Of a DNA stretch of 46,644 nucleotides, positions 25,480-33,274 are shown one piece after another (the stretch's first letter is position 1; each line of letters opens with the position of its first letter). Both the position numbers and the translations under genes were made by a program. The notes below the pieces were generated by a model. That model ran no database searches and had not been told where the DNA came from. It worked only from the letters and a program-made list of their open reading frames with translations. Origin of the DNA: JACQFZ01 sp041485885 (lineage in GTDB: Bacteria > Pseudomonadota > Gammaproteobacteria > Acidiferrobacterales > Sulfurifustaceae); contig JBGPKL010000029.1 of the NCBI GenBank assembly GCA_041485885.1, positions 1 through 46,644 of the forward strand, given 5' to 3'.

Positions 25480-25928
25480 GAACAACGCTACGACGTCACG
25501 CAGTTTGTTCCCTCTTTCAGTAGAGGGCGTGCTTTGGGGTGCAATAAAAGAAAGAAGGTGGGGTTATGAATTTTTACTATCGCACCGCCGACAGGTTGTC
25601 AGCAGTGCCCCTACCCCTGAGCCGGCTCACCGAATCCTTGATGAATTTCCGCGCCCATCGCCATCCTGGCGCAGCTAATCCAACAAAAACCTCACGGCGG
25701 ACCGGTTACTAGATGCGAATCATACCTAACTTAATTCGGTCCGCGGTGCACCCGCGGGCGCATTTTACCAGAACCGAAAGGAAACAATTGGCCGAACGAC
25801 GAACGGCCTTACGTTACTCGCCAGCCTCGAGCCATTGGCGGCGAATGTTCATGAAATGCTTTAAGTAACCCACGCCAAAATAGTTACTATGAGAGCGAGG
25901 CTGCTAAGGTCTTCCGCGACTTCTGCAC

Positions 25929-27338
25929 TTAAGCAGGACCCGCGGACGCGCGGGTCACACCTTCCTGCAACCGCTTGAGGACGCGCTCGCGCCCGATGAG
26001 ATGCAAAGTGATATCGATCGGCGGTGAGACAGCGCGACCCGTGACTACCACGCGCACCGGTTGCGCCAACTTGCCAAAATCAAGGCCGCTTTGCCGAGCG
26101 GTTTCCTCTATTTCGGCGTGTAGCACTGACGGTACCCAATCATTAACGGACTCCAAGCGTTGACGCAGCGCCTCCAGCACGGGCGCGATATCCCTCTTCA
26201 GATGCTTTGCGGCGGCCTTTTCATCGTACTGTTCCGGTTCCCGATAAAAAAATACGCTGTTCTGCGCCATTTCCACCAAGGTCTTGGCTCGTTCGCGCTG
26301 GGCCTTGACCACTTCGACCAGATCCGGTCCCTGCGACGGATCGACGCCGAGTTTCCCGAGGTGGTAGCTCAGGTGATGGGCGATATGCTTCGGGTCGCTC
26401 GTCTTTATATAGTGCTGATTGAGCCAAAGCAGTTTGTCCGGATTCACCGCGGCTGCCGAGCTGTGTACGTGTCGCACATCAAAGAGCTCGACCATCTCAT
26501 CCACCGAGAAAACCTCCTGATCACCGTGCGACCAACCGAGGCGCACCAGGTAATTGAGCAACGCTTCCGGCAGATATCCCTCGTCGCGATATTGCATGAC
26601 GCTTACCGCACCATGGCGCTTAGACAAACGCGAGCCGTCCGGACCGAGAATCATCGGCACGTGCGCATAAACCGGCGGCTGCGCGCCGAGCGCTTGCAGC
26701 ATATTCATCTGACGAGGCGTGTTGTTCAGATGGTCGTCGCCGCGAATGACATGGCTGACTTTCATGTCCATGTCATCGACGACAACGGTGAAATTGTACG
26801 TGGGAGTGCCGTCGGCGCGCGCAGTTATCAAGTCATCGAGCTCGGCGTTTTGAAATGTCACTCTTCCCCGTATCAAATCCTCGACCACTACCGCGCCGTC
26901 GGGAGGGTTCTTGAATCGAACGACGGGTTTGACGCCGGCCGGCGGATTCGCAACGCCCGCACGACACCGCCCGTCATAGCGCGGCTTATCCTTGCGCGCC
27001 ATTTGTTCGTTGCGCAGCTGCTCGAGTCGTTCCTTCGAGCAGTAGCAGTGATACGCCTTGCCCGCTTGTAACATCTCATCTAACACTTCGCGATAGCGAG
27101 GGAATCGCTTTGTCTGAAAGAAAGGGCCTTCGTCGTATTCGAGCCCCAGCCACGTCATGCCCTCGAGAATCGCGTTTACCGACTCCGCCGTCGAGCGCTC
27201 TATATCGGTATCTTCGATTCGCAAGATAAACGTCCCGCCGTGCTTGCGCGCGTACAGCCAGGAAAAAAGTGCGGTGCGCGCGCCGCCGATGTGCAGGTAA
27301 CCGGTAGGGCTCGGGGCAAAACGGGTGCGGACGGTCAT
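25929..27338 (-). CDS. gltX: Glutamate--tRNA ligase
   Basis: A 469-residue class I aminoacyl-tRNA synthetase that charges tRNA-Glu. RTRFAPSPTGYLHIGGARTA holds the HIGH-type motif, RLSKRHG is the KMSKS-type motif, and LRIEDTDIERS and RGDDHLNNTPRQ are typical. The CYCSKE...YDGRC Cys cluster of the zinc-binding type is present. Length fits the non-discriminating or discriminating bacterial enzymes; I cannot tell which. It starts at the canonical MTVRTRFAPSPTG. No strong Shine-Dalgarno site is seen. A candidate terminator lies just upstream, so it probably has its own promoter. It is a housekeeping gene on the same strand as the EPS locus. Confidence 0.97.
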   Translation of the reverse strand: MTVRTRFAPSPTGYLHIGGARTALFSWLYARKHGGTFILRIEDTDIERSTAESVNAILEGMTWLGLEYDEGPFFQTKRFPRYREVLDEMLQAGKAYHCYCSKERLEQLRNEQMARKDKPRYDGRCRAGVANPPAGVKPVVRFKNPPDGAVVVEDLIRGRVTFQNAELDDLITARADGTPTYNFTVVVDDMDMKVSHVIRGDDHLNNTPRQMNMLQALGAQPPVYAHVPMILGPDGSRLSKRHGAVSVMQYRDEGYLPEALLNYLVRLGWSHGDQEVFSVDEMVELFDVRHVHSSAAAVNPDKLLWLNQHYIKTSDPKHIAHHLSYHLGKLGVDPSQGPDLVEVVKAQRERAKTLVEMAQNSVFFYREPEQYDEKAAAKHLKRDIAPVLEALRQRLESVNDWVPSVLHAEIEETARQSGLDFGKLAQPVRVVVTGRAVSPPIDITLHLIGRERVLKRLQEGVTRASAGPA

Positions 27339-27372
27339 CGGTCGGCCAGCGGGAAAGGCGGCTATGGTACTG

Positions 27373-27397
27373 AAAAAAACCGGCGAAATCAGCCCGG
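27373..27397 (-). terminator. Candidate rho-independent terminator upstream of gltX
   Basis: On the minus strand a short GC hairpin (CCGGGC, loop TGATTTC, GCCGG, one bulge) is followed directly by seven T. It would end transcripts from the tlpA/DUF3570 side before gltX. Confidence 0.45.
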
Positions 27398-27410
27398 CAA
27401 TCTTGTCGCG

Positions 27411-27554
27411 CTAAGACGGCAGAAAATCTATCGGGTACGTCACCACCATCACATCGCCTTCCCTTGCGCCGAAGCTGAATTGTTTGACGCGCACAAGAAG
27501 CTTCCGCTCCAACTCCGGCGCGTGGAGCTCGCTCGAAATGATGTCGCAGTCCAT
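27411..27554 (-). CDS. Small unrecognised open frame, 47 codons
   Basis: ATG 27554 to TAG 27413. It ends REGDVMVVTYPIDFLPS, which looks like real protein rather than random frame, but I do not recognise it. It lies between the DUF3570 fragment and the candidate terminator and may be the tail of another eroded gene instead of a true small gene. Confidence 0.25.
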   Translation of the reverse strand: MDCDIISSELHAPELERKLLVRVKQFSFGAREGDVMVVTYPIDFLPS

Positions 27555-27601
27555 ACTTGACCATCAACCGGCTCTCCTCGATCGACCGCGCCACTGAGTC
27601 C

Positions 27602-27766
27602 CGGCGTGTTCGCCTTGTAGTCGCGCTCATCGCTCATGCTGAACGAAAGACCCATAGTCGTATTGCGATATATATAATCGACGCCGAGCCCGTATTCTTG
27701 CCGCGTCTCCTTATATGGACTCGCCGTCGTCACCACGTCGATCGACGCGCCGCTGATGGTGTCCAC
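27602..27766 (-). pseudogene. Internal fragment of a DUF3570 outer-membrane protein gene
   Basis: About 55 codons read ISGASIDVVTTASPYKETRQ, then EYGLGVDYIYRNTTMGLSFS and MSDERDYKANT. This is the characteristic N-terminal-to-middle segment of DUF3570 proteins, which are about 400 residues. Both ends are lost; after KANT the frame passes into unrelated sequence. In intact relatives DUF3570 commonly follows a thioredoxin-like gene and DUF4266, and here a tlpA-like gene lies immediately upstream. Between them, one frame reads SVKRDALADPLMSV, loosely like a DUF4266 scrap. Confidence 0.65.
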
Positions 27767-27848
27767 ACAGTATGACGCTCATCAGCGGATCCGCCAATGC
27801 GTCCCGCTTCACCGACGGCTTCAGCGCTCGACATGACGACAACGCGTG

Positions 27849-28346
27849 TCATTTCTTTAGCAGCTCCCGTATTTCCTTCTCGTACATCTTCTCGGCACCG
27901 CTTTGATAGCCCTGGTGTACATGGCGCACAAGTCCGTCGCGGTCCACGATCACCGTGAACGGCATCGTTCTTAACTCGTACTCACGCGCGGTCCAGCGGT
28001 TGGTGTCGTAGAGCGCGTCTAATTTCAAATTCAGCTTCTCCAGCATTTGGTTCGCGTCCGAGCGACTAGGGTCGATATTGACCGCAAGCAGCGTGAATCC
28101 CGCAGGCCGGTGTTGCGTTTGCAGCTTCTCCAGCGCCGGCAATTCCTCGCGGCAGGGTCCGCACCAGCTCGCCCAGAAATTAATCAGTACGACTTGGCCG
28201 CGCAGCTCGCTCAACTTCACGTTGCGTCCGCTCTTAGTCGGCAACGTGAAACCGGTCGGCGCTTTCCCAACCTCGGGTAGCGCCGCCTCTGCACTCGTGA
28301 TTGTCCATCCGAAAACCAACGCTAGAACCACAACAGTCACACGCAC
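27849..28346 (-). CDS. TlpA-like thioredoxin-fold disulfide reductase
   Basis: A 165-residue periplasmic protein. Starting at GTG 28346 it has a Sec signal peptide (VRVTVVVLALVFGWTITSAEA), with AAGAGGAGAG 6-7 bases ahead of the start. The mature part is a TlpA/ResA thioredoxin: FTLPTKSGRNVKLSELRGQV, then VLINFWASWCGPCREELPAL with the active-site CGPC, then GFTLLAVNIDPSRSD. It reduces or transfers disulfides in the periplasm. A longer open frame upstream overlaps degraded DNA and is unlikely. Its usual DUF4266/DUF3570 partners are broken downstream, so it may be the last intact member of that set. Confidence 0.9.
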   Translation of the reverse strand: MRVTVVVLALVFGWTITSAEAALPEVGKAPTGFTLPTKSGRNVKLSELRGQVVLINFWASWCGPCREELPALEKLQTQHRPAGFTLLAVNIDPSRSDANQMLEKLNLKLDALYDTNRWTAREYELRTMPFTVIVDRDGLVRHVHQGYQSGAEKMYEKEIRELLKK

Positions 28347-28362
28347 GGCGTCTCTCCTCTTG

Positions 28363-28431
28363 TTAGAAGTAAATCGACAAACCCAACGTGAACTCGAAGT
28401 TGTGCTTGAGCTCGTTTTTTCCCCAGTACAT
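28363..28431 (-). pseudogene. C-terminal scrap of an outer-membrane beta-barrel gene
   Basis: 22 codons, MYWGKNELKHNFEFTLGLSI then YF and stop. This reads as the last strands of an outer-membrane barrel with a terminal Phe. It ends 16 bases before tlpA. The sequence upstream in this frame is unrelated, so the rest of the gene is gone. Confidence 0.5.
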
Positions 28432-28454
28432 CCGATTGGAACAGCAAATCGCGT

Positions 28455-28536
28455 ATCTCGCCACGAAACCCCGCAAGCGGCGCTCCCGCAAACGTCGCGA
28501 ACGCCGCCCCGTGGTGCTTGCGGCACATTAGAGAGG
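28455..28536 (-). pseudogene. Fragment of a GFA/CENP-V-type gene
   Basis: About 25 codons read SLMCRKHHGAAFATFAGAPL then AGFR, resembling the zinc-binding C-x-x-C-R segment of glutathione-dependent formaldehyde-activating (GFA) domain proteins. It starts immediately after the DUF1993 stop and then fuses to the barrel scrap in another frame. No complete GFA domain is present. Confidence 0.45.
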
Positions 28537-29043
28537 CTACGCTCTGCCGAGATAATCTTGCTTGCCGATCTCAACGCCGTTGTGCCGCAAGATGTCGTAC
28601 GCCGTCGTGACGTGAAAGAAAAAATTCGGCAGCGCGAAATTCAAAAGGTACGGCATGCCTTGAAATGTCACCGTGTTCCCGCGCACCTGCAAGGTAATGG
28701 TCCGCTCTTCCGAGCCGTCGATTTGCTCGGGCTTGATGACCTTGAGGTAATTGATCGTCTTTTGGATGCGCTCGCGCAGTTCGGGGAAAGTTTTTTCGTT
28801 ATCCTCGTACTTGGGCGGTTCCAACCCGGCAAGTCGCGCGGCCGGTCCCTTGGCATTGTCCGCGGCGACCTGAACCTGGCGAACGAGCGGAAACATATCC
28901 GGATAGAGACGACTGTTGATGAGCACCGTCGGATCGATCTTTTTGGCTTCCGCCTGAGCCGCCGCCTTTTCGAGAACTGCGGCAAGGTTTGTCAGCATGC
29001 GGCTATAGACGGGTACCGAGGCTTGGTACATTGAAATCTTCAT
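28537..29043 (-). CDS. DUF1993 family protein (DinB-like helical bundle)
   Basis: A 168-residue protein that opens MKISMYQASVPVYSRMLTNL and ends with LPNFFFHVTTAYDILRHNGV then EIGKQDYLG, the signature of DUF1993, a DinB-like four-helix family of unknown function. It is probably cytoplasmic and full length. AGGAG lies 7 bases before the ATG. It stands alone, with a 340-base gap upstream and gene fragments downstream. Confidence 0.88.
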   Translation of the reverse strand: MKISMYQASVPVYSRMLTNLAAVLEKAAAQAEAKKIDPTVLINSRLYPDMFPLVRQVQVAADNAKGPAARLAGLEPPKYEDNEKTFPELRERIQKTINYLKVIKPEQIDGSEERTITLQVRGNTVTFQGMPYLLNFALPNFFFHVTTAYDILRHNGVEIGKQDYLGRA

Positions 29044-29385
29044 TGCTATTCTCCTGAGAATCTACATCCTGTTTGATGGCGGGTGCGCAATTGTTTCACT
29101 TGCGATCTCGCTCGGGTAGACCTTGCGGACTGGAAAAAATGCACCGGGCGGTATTGACTCTGGAGATTGTTCAGGCCTCACGCTAATAAGCGGCCCAGAA
29201 TAGGAAAAGGTTGGGTGCATGGACGCACCCTACGCAGGCTATTTCACAACCGTGGGGAGCAGGTCGGGGGCGCGAAACGAAGGCGATCCACATGTGGCTC
29301 CGCGACCCTCCCCGCCGTGGCGCATCATGAATCCGATGCGCCAGGCGAGGGACGGCGCTACTTCACGACGCCGCTTCTCGTATAG
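29044..29385. other. Intergenic region with a short palindromic repeat
   Basis: About 340 bases with no gene seen. A hairpin GGGTGC-ATGGAC-GCACCC occurs at 29213-29230. Confidence 0.5.
29213..29230. repeat. Palindrome of the GGGTGCG..CGCACCCTAC family
   Basis: 6-bp arms around a 6-base loop, followed by TACG. The arm and flank resemble the larger inverted repeat at 42042-42099 (GTAGGGTGCGTCC), suggesting two members of one dispersed repeat family. Confidence 0.45.
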
Positions 29386-30732
29386 CTAAGGCGCAGGTCC
29401 CGCGGCGTTCAGCGTGTAGGGCCAACTGCACGAGTTCAGCGCGTTGGTGAAATTCGCCGGGTTTGCCAGGATGCTGTCCCAGATCGCGGTGCTGCAACCG
29501 AGGTACGTAAACATATCGTCGAGCGGCAAGTGGCTGGCGTTGCTTACGGTCACGAAGACGCGGGTCGTCTTGGTCTGATTGGTGAAATGATATTGCGCCC
29601 CGCTGAGCGGAGTGAACGGGTCGTTGGCGCCTTGAAAATATAGAATCGGCGCCACGATCTTGAAGTTGGCCGAGTCGTATGGATCGGTCATCGACACACC
29701 GGCGGCGGCGCAAAAATCCTGACCCGAGCCGACGATGCTACCGCTGACGAGATCGGCCGTTTGATTGGTCCCCCACAGTTCGCGACACCCGAGTCCGATG
29801 GAGATATAAAGTTTGTACAGCCCGGCGTTTCCCGAATTCGCGTTGAGAATCGCATCGAGATGAGCCTTTGCGCTCTGCCCCGCGGGCGAACCGAGATTGG
29901 CCAAGGGGTTAAGCTGCGAAGCGATATAGTCTCCGCTCGGAGGGATTACGCCGGGCGAGAGCAAAATAGCAATGAGGCCGGCCCATTGTTGGGAGGAATA
30001 GCCGAGATAGTTCGTGCCGCTGACGATCTGATTCAGCACGGGGGGATCGATCTGCGGCTTCACGCGCTGCCACTGCGCATCGATGCCGGCGAAATACAGA
30101 TCGTGAGTCGGGAATGCTTTGCCAAGGATGCCTTCGATGATGACAGCCTTCGGCTTGGCCATCGTCGCGTCCTGCTCGATGAGATAAGCAAGCTCGGTGG
30201 CGTGCACCGATCCGTACGAGGCGCCGAATATGTAGTAGTTCGTGAGATTCAACGCCTTGATGACGGCAATCACATCCCGCGCCAGATAGTCCGTCTTGTA
30301 GAAGCCGGCGGGATAGGTGAGGTTTGGATCTTGCGGCGCGTTGCAGCCGGTGCCGCGAGCGTCGGTGTAGATGATGTTGTAGCGCGTCGGGATGTTGCCG
30401 AAGTTCGTGCCGATGCCCGGAGCACCCGGCCCGCCGTTTAGCGTGACCACCACCGGCGCATTCGGGTCGGCGGCGCGCTTGTACTGATAGTAATAAATAA
30501 ACGTTGGCGAGCCCGCTGTTGGCGACCCGTTAGAGTCGTAGTACCACGGCGCGGCGATTTGACTGACATCGCTCGTCAGGCAGTAGGCCGGCAAGGTCGC
30601 GACCGGTGTGCTTCCGCCACCGCCACTTGTGCCACCACCCCCGCCACCGCAATTGACCAACGTTAAAGCCAGCGCCAATGAAACCAGGGCGCGGCCAACA
30701 CGTACTGCATCGCATGAACTTAGTTTACACAT
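29386..30732 (-). CDS. Secreted alpha/beta hydrolase (peptidase S33-like) lipoprotein
   Basis: A 448-residue exported protein. The signal ends in a lipobox-like LTLVNCGGGGGG and is followed by a Gly/Ser linker. The hydrolase core has VVTLNGGPGAPG (the GGPG oxyanion motif of proline iminopeptidase-type S33 enzymes), YTDARGTGCNAP, the nucleophile elbow FGASYGSVHATE, the Asp in FQGANDPFTPLSG, and the His in SNASHLPLDD. Together these make a complete Ser-Asp-His triad. It probably hydrolyses peptides or esters at the cell surface; the substrate is unknown. I chose ATG 30732 over an upstream start because of GAGAGG at 8 bases and normal signal length. Confidence 0.87.
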   Translation of the reverse strand: MCKLSSCDAVRVGRALVSLALALTLVNCGGGGGGTSGGGGSTPVATLPAYCLTSDVSQIAAPWYYDSNGSPTAGSPTFIYYYQYKRAADPNAPVVVTLNGGPGAPGIGTNFGNIPTRYNIIYTDARGTGCNAPQDPNLTYPAGFYKTDYLARDVIAVIKALNLTNYYIFGASYGSVHATELAYLIEQDATMAKPKAVIIEGILGKAFPTHDLYFAGIDAQWQRVKPQIDPPVLNQIVSGTNYLGYSSQQWAGLIAILLSPGVIPPSGDYIASQLNPLANLGSPAGQSAKAHLDAILNANSGNAGLYKLYISIGLGCRELWGTNQTADLVSGSIVGSGQDFCAAAGVSMTDPYDSANFKIVAPILYFQGANDPFTPLSGAQYHFTNQTKTTRVFVTVSNASHLPLDDMFTYLGCSTAIWDSILANPANFTNALNSCSWPYTLNAAGPAP

Positions 30733-30868
30733 ATCGATGACCTCTCTTCTCAACACACGTCGCACAAAACTCTGCCCGGTACTGACCGCGCGCTACCCAT
30801 TTCGCCGACCAAGCGCTTCTCATCTGAAATCCACGCTTTATTCTTCAGAGCGTTTGGTATCGCCAAGA

Positions 30869-31054
30869 TCACGGTGAAGGGTTCCTTACCGTCAAAGAGA
30901 TCGGCAAATTACATTGCGCCAGCGCATTGGTCAGGTCGGTGACATTGTTGTTGGCGATAGCGCTCAATACCGCCGCTGAGCAGCCTTTCGCGCAAGCCAA
31001 GACCAACACAACCAGCGAAGTGCGAAAAAAATAGTCCGCCAAATTTCTATTCAT
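30869..31054 (-). CDS. Small exported protein of unknown function
   Basis: A 61-residue product. ATG 31054 follows GGAGGA at 8 bases. The first 30 residues form a signal (FFRTSLVVLVLACAKGCSAA) with a lipobox-like LVLAC. The remainder, VLSAIANNNVTDLTNALAQC, is not recognised. It lies about 135 bases upstream of the S33-type hydrolase on the same strand. Confidence 0.5.
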   Translation of the reverse strand: MNRNLADYFFRTSLVVLVLACAKGCSAAVLSAIANNNVTDLTNALAQCNLPISLTVRNPSP

Positions 31055-31254
31055 CGAATCGGTCCTCCGTGGCAACCGTGAACAGTCGGGTGTTGCTCTT
31101 GATACTAGGACGGAGGGTGCGCAGACGCGTTGAACACCCGGGGGCGTTAGGGGAGCGCAAAGGGGGCGCGACGTGGGCGGCGCCTAGAGCGTCGACTGGC
31201 GCAGACAACAAATCCTAGACAGTCTTCGGATCTGAAAATGTTTTTGATTGTTGC

Positions 31255-31905
31255 CTATGGGTCCGGCTGAACTAGCCGCAGACCATGGCCACGCAAGACT
31301 TCGAGGTACTCTCGGTCGGGCTGCGCCGCGCGCAGGCGTGCGCGCAGCCGCTTGATGAGCCCATCCACCGCCTCCTCGCCCACGCCGGCAGGATTGCTGT
31401 CCGGCCACACCGCGGCGACGATCTGTGCGCGCGAGACCACCTGGCCGGCTGAGCGGTACAGCAGACCCAGCAGTGTCAACTGGGCCGCCGAGAGCGGCGG
31501 ATCGACGCGCTGGCCGTCCAACCAAACCTCGCGCGTCGCCTCGTTTAACCATACACCCTTGAGCCGGCCGATCCGCGGCCCTTGGGCGGTCTCGCGGAGA
31601 TTGTTGAAGCTCAGCTCGACTGTCCCACCGAGCACAATCTGGTCGTCGTTTTTCAGGAGCACCTGGGCGTCGCCGATCGGTTCGCCATTGACGAAGGTGC
31701 CGTTGCGGCTGCCGAGGTCGCAGATCGTGTAGCCGCGCGCGTCGCGGCCGATACGGGCGTGGCGGCGCGAGACGCGTGGTAGCGGTATGACCAGGTCGGC
31801 CGGCGCTTCCCGTCCGATGACGTACTCGTCTTTTTCCAGCTGCCACTCGCCGGGCTGGCCGTCGAGCGCCGGCCCGCTGATGGTGAGCCAGGCCGTCTGA
31901 GTCAT
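31255..31905 (-). CDS. FHA domain fused to OmpR-type winged helix
   Basis: A 216-residue cytoplasmic protein. Residues 1-100 are a forkhead-associated domain (YVIGREAPADLVIPLPRVSR, then RHARI, ICDLGSRNGTFVNGEPIGD) with the phosphothreonine-binding core. Residues 112-213 are a Trans_reg_C winged helix (REVWLDGQRVDPPLSAAQLT, then LLGLLYRSAGQVVSRAQIVA, VDGLIKRLRARLRA). The fusion suggests a transcription factor controlled by Ser/Thr phosphorylation instead of by a receiver domain. No kinase gene is in the window. ATG 31905 follows GGGAG. It is the last minus-strand gene before the catabolic operon, about 105 bases after YciI. Confidence 0.88.
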   Translation of the reverse strand: MTQTAWLTISGPALDGQPGEWQLEKDEYVIGREAPADLVIPLPRVSRRHARIGRDARGYTICDLGSRNGTFVNGEPIGDAQVLLKNDDQIVLGGTVELSFNNLRETAQGPRIGRLKGVWLNEATREVWLDGQRVDPPLSAAQLTLLGLLYRSAGQVVSRAQIVAAVWPDSNPAGVGEEAVDGLIKRLRARLRAAQPDREYLEVLRGHGLRLVQPDP

Positions 31906-32009
31906 CAAATGTCTCCCTGGGTTGTGGGAAGTATAAAAGTGCTACTCCTGAAAATCGATCTTTCGCGCCGCGCCCCTACGTACGCGCGTAGAGGAGTCTG
32001 CCTGAAAAT

Positions 32010-32315
32010 TCAGACTCGATCTGGAGGATTGTTAAGACCCCAGTTCCACGGCCGCACCTCGACCGACTGGAATAGTCCGGCGCGGCTATAAGGATCGTCG
32101 GCGACGAACGCGCGCACGGCATCGATGTCCGCCGCCTCCACGATGAGCAGCGTGCCGTTCATGGCAACGCCGTCTTCCGCCAAGGTGGGACCGGCGACAC
32201 GCACCGTAATCCGATGTTTACCCGGGTTGTGCAAATAGTCGCGATGCGTCGGCCGGTTCGCGGCGCGGATGTCTTGCGCGCCCGGTTTATCGGTGGCGAA
32301 CACTACGAAGTACAT
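32010..32315 (-). CDS. YciI-like protein
   Basis: A 101-residue YciI-fold protein (ferredoxin-like dimeric barrel): MYFVVFATDKPGAQDIRAAN opens it, with HRDYLH, LIVEAADIDAVRAFVADDPY and GLFQSVEVRPW. YciI relatives include small hydrolases and muconolactone-isomerase-like folds in aromatic breakdown. Its place at the end of this operon, 55 bases after the intradiol dioxygenase, suggests a part in turning over a ring-cleavage product. GAGGAG lies right before the ATG. Confidence 0.86.
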   Translation of the reverse strand: MYFVVFATDKPGAQDIRAANRPTHRDYLHNPGKHRITVRVAGPTLAEDGVAMNGTLLIVEAADIDAVRAFVADDPYSRAGLFQSVEVRPWNWGLNNPPDRV

Positions 32316-32370
32316 ATCTCCTCTACGTTACGCCGACGCAACGATCTGGCCGCAACGAGGCAGCCACGCT

Positions 32371-33234
32371 TCACTGACTTCGGACCAGGCGGAAATTATA
32401 CTCGGCGACCCAAAATTCTCTCTCCATCTTCGAACCATCCGGTGCGGTTCCCGGCTTGTGCTTCCTGAAATCGACAACCAGCGAATTCTTCACCGCGAAG
32501 ACGGCGTCCGAGTCGAGATACGGATCGCCTTCGACGAAAATATGCGTCGTCACGGCCTGGAACCCCGGCGCCGACACGATCACATGAATGTGCGCGGGCC
32601 GATATGGATGCCTTCCCATCATTAGGAGCATCCTTCCAACCGGTCCATCCGTAGGGATCGGATAACTCACCGGCTTGACGGTACGGAACAAGTAACGCCC
32701 TTGCGCATCGGTGCGAAATTTTCCGCGCAGCTGCATTCCTTCGATGTCCGTTCGCTGCACGTCGTAGAAACCTTCGCCGTCCACCTGCCAAACATCGAGC
32801 TCGGCTCCGGCAATCGGCCGGCCGTCGGCCGTCAGTACCCGACCCGACACGAAGGTCGGATCTCCCTTCGCGCCGTGCACGATCGAATCGCGTTGCTGCT
32901 TCGGCGGCGCGCCGTTGACATGAAACGGCCCGAGCACGGTGGTCTCGGTCGCGCCTGCGGGTTTGCGATGATTGATCGCGTCGATCAGCATCGATACGCC
33001 CAGCGTGTCGGACAGCAAAATAAATTCCTGGCGCTTGGCATCGCACATTTTTCCCGTCGCCGTGAGAAAGTTGATGCCTTCGAACCATTCGGCCTCGGTC
33101 AGCTCCACGTCGCGCGCGAACGCGTGCAAATGTCGGATGAGGCTGGACAAGACTTGCCGGAAGCGGGCGTCGGGTGCTCCGTCGAGCTTCGCCAGCACGG
33201 CGTCGGTGAGATTCGCCTCGTTCAAATTTCGCAT
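32371..33234 (-). CDS. Intradiol ring-cleavage dioxygenase, hydroxyquinol type
   Basis: A 287-residue enzyme. The N-terminal helical dimerisation domain (RFRQVLSSLIRHLHAFARDV, WFEGINFLTATGKMCDAKRQ) is typical of catechol and hydroxyquinol 1,2-dioxygenases. The beta-sandwich has the iron ligands: Tyr in GEGFYDVQ, Tyr in HPYRPAHIHVIV, and His-x-His in AHIHV. It oxidises a catechol-type ring to a muconate; length and context favour hydroxyquinol to maleylacetate. Start ATG 33234 follows GGAGA at 5 bases. It lies in the aromatic operon, a second route into maleylacetate. Confidence 0.9.
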   Translation of the reverse strand: MRNLNEANLTDAVLAKLDGAPDARFRQVLSSLIRHLHAFARDVELTEAEWFEGINFLTATGKMCDAKRQEFILLSDTLGVSMLIDAINHRKPAGATETTVLGPFHVNGAPPKQQRDSIVHGAKGDPTFVSGRVLTADGRPIAGAELDVWQVDGEGFYDVQRTDIEGMQLRGKFRTDAQGRYLFRTVKPVSYPIPTDGPVGRMLLMMGRHPYRPAHIHVIVSAPGFQAVTTHIFVEGDPYLDSDAVFAVKNSLVVDFRKHKPGTAPDGSKMEREFWVAEYNFRLVRSQ

Positions 33235-33274
33235 GGAATCTCCGTTGCTGTCTCGGATAGTTAAGAGGCGTCGC

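Larger units (their letters stand above)
25231..25928. other. Non-coding 700-bp regulatory region between epsB and gltX
   Basis: No convincing gene lies here; a 67-codon plus-strand frame at 25475-25678 looks random. It holds a TATAAA-type -10 on the minus strand (25342-25347), a GGCACT-TT-AGTGCC palindrome (25434-25447), a direct-repeat pair (25462-25479), an 8-bp inverted repeat GCGGACCG/CGGTCCGC (25697-25704, 25737-25744) and a weak hairpin (25790-25808) that may end gltX transcription. It is the likely control region for epsB. Confidence 0.55.

Noticed and set aside
25475..25678. Plus-strand 67-codon open frame
   Set aside because: No ribosome-binding site, no recognisable motif and it lies inside a region of regulatory repeats.
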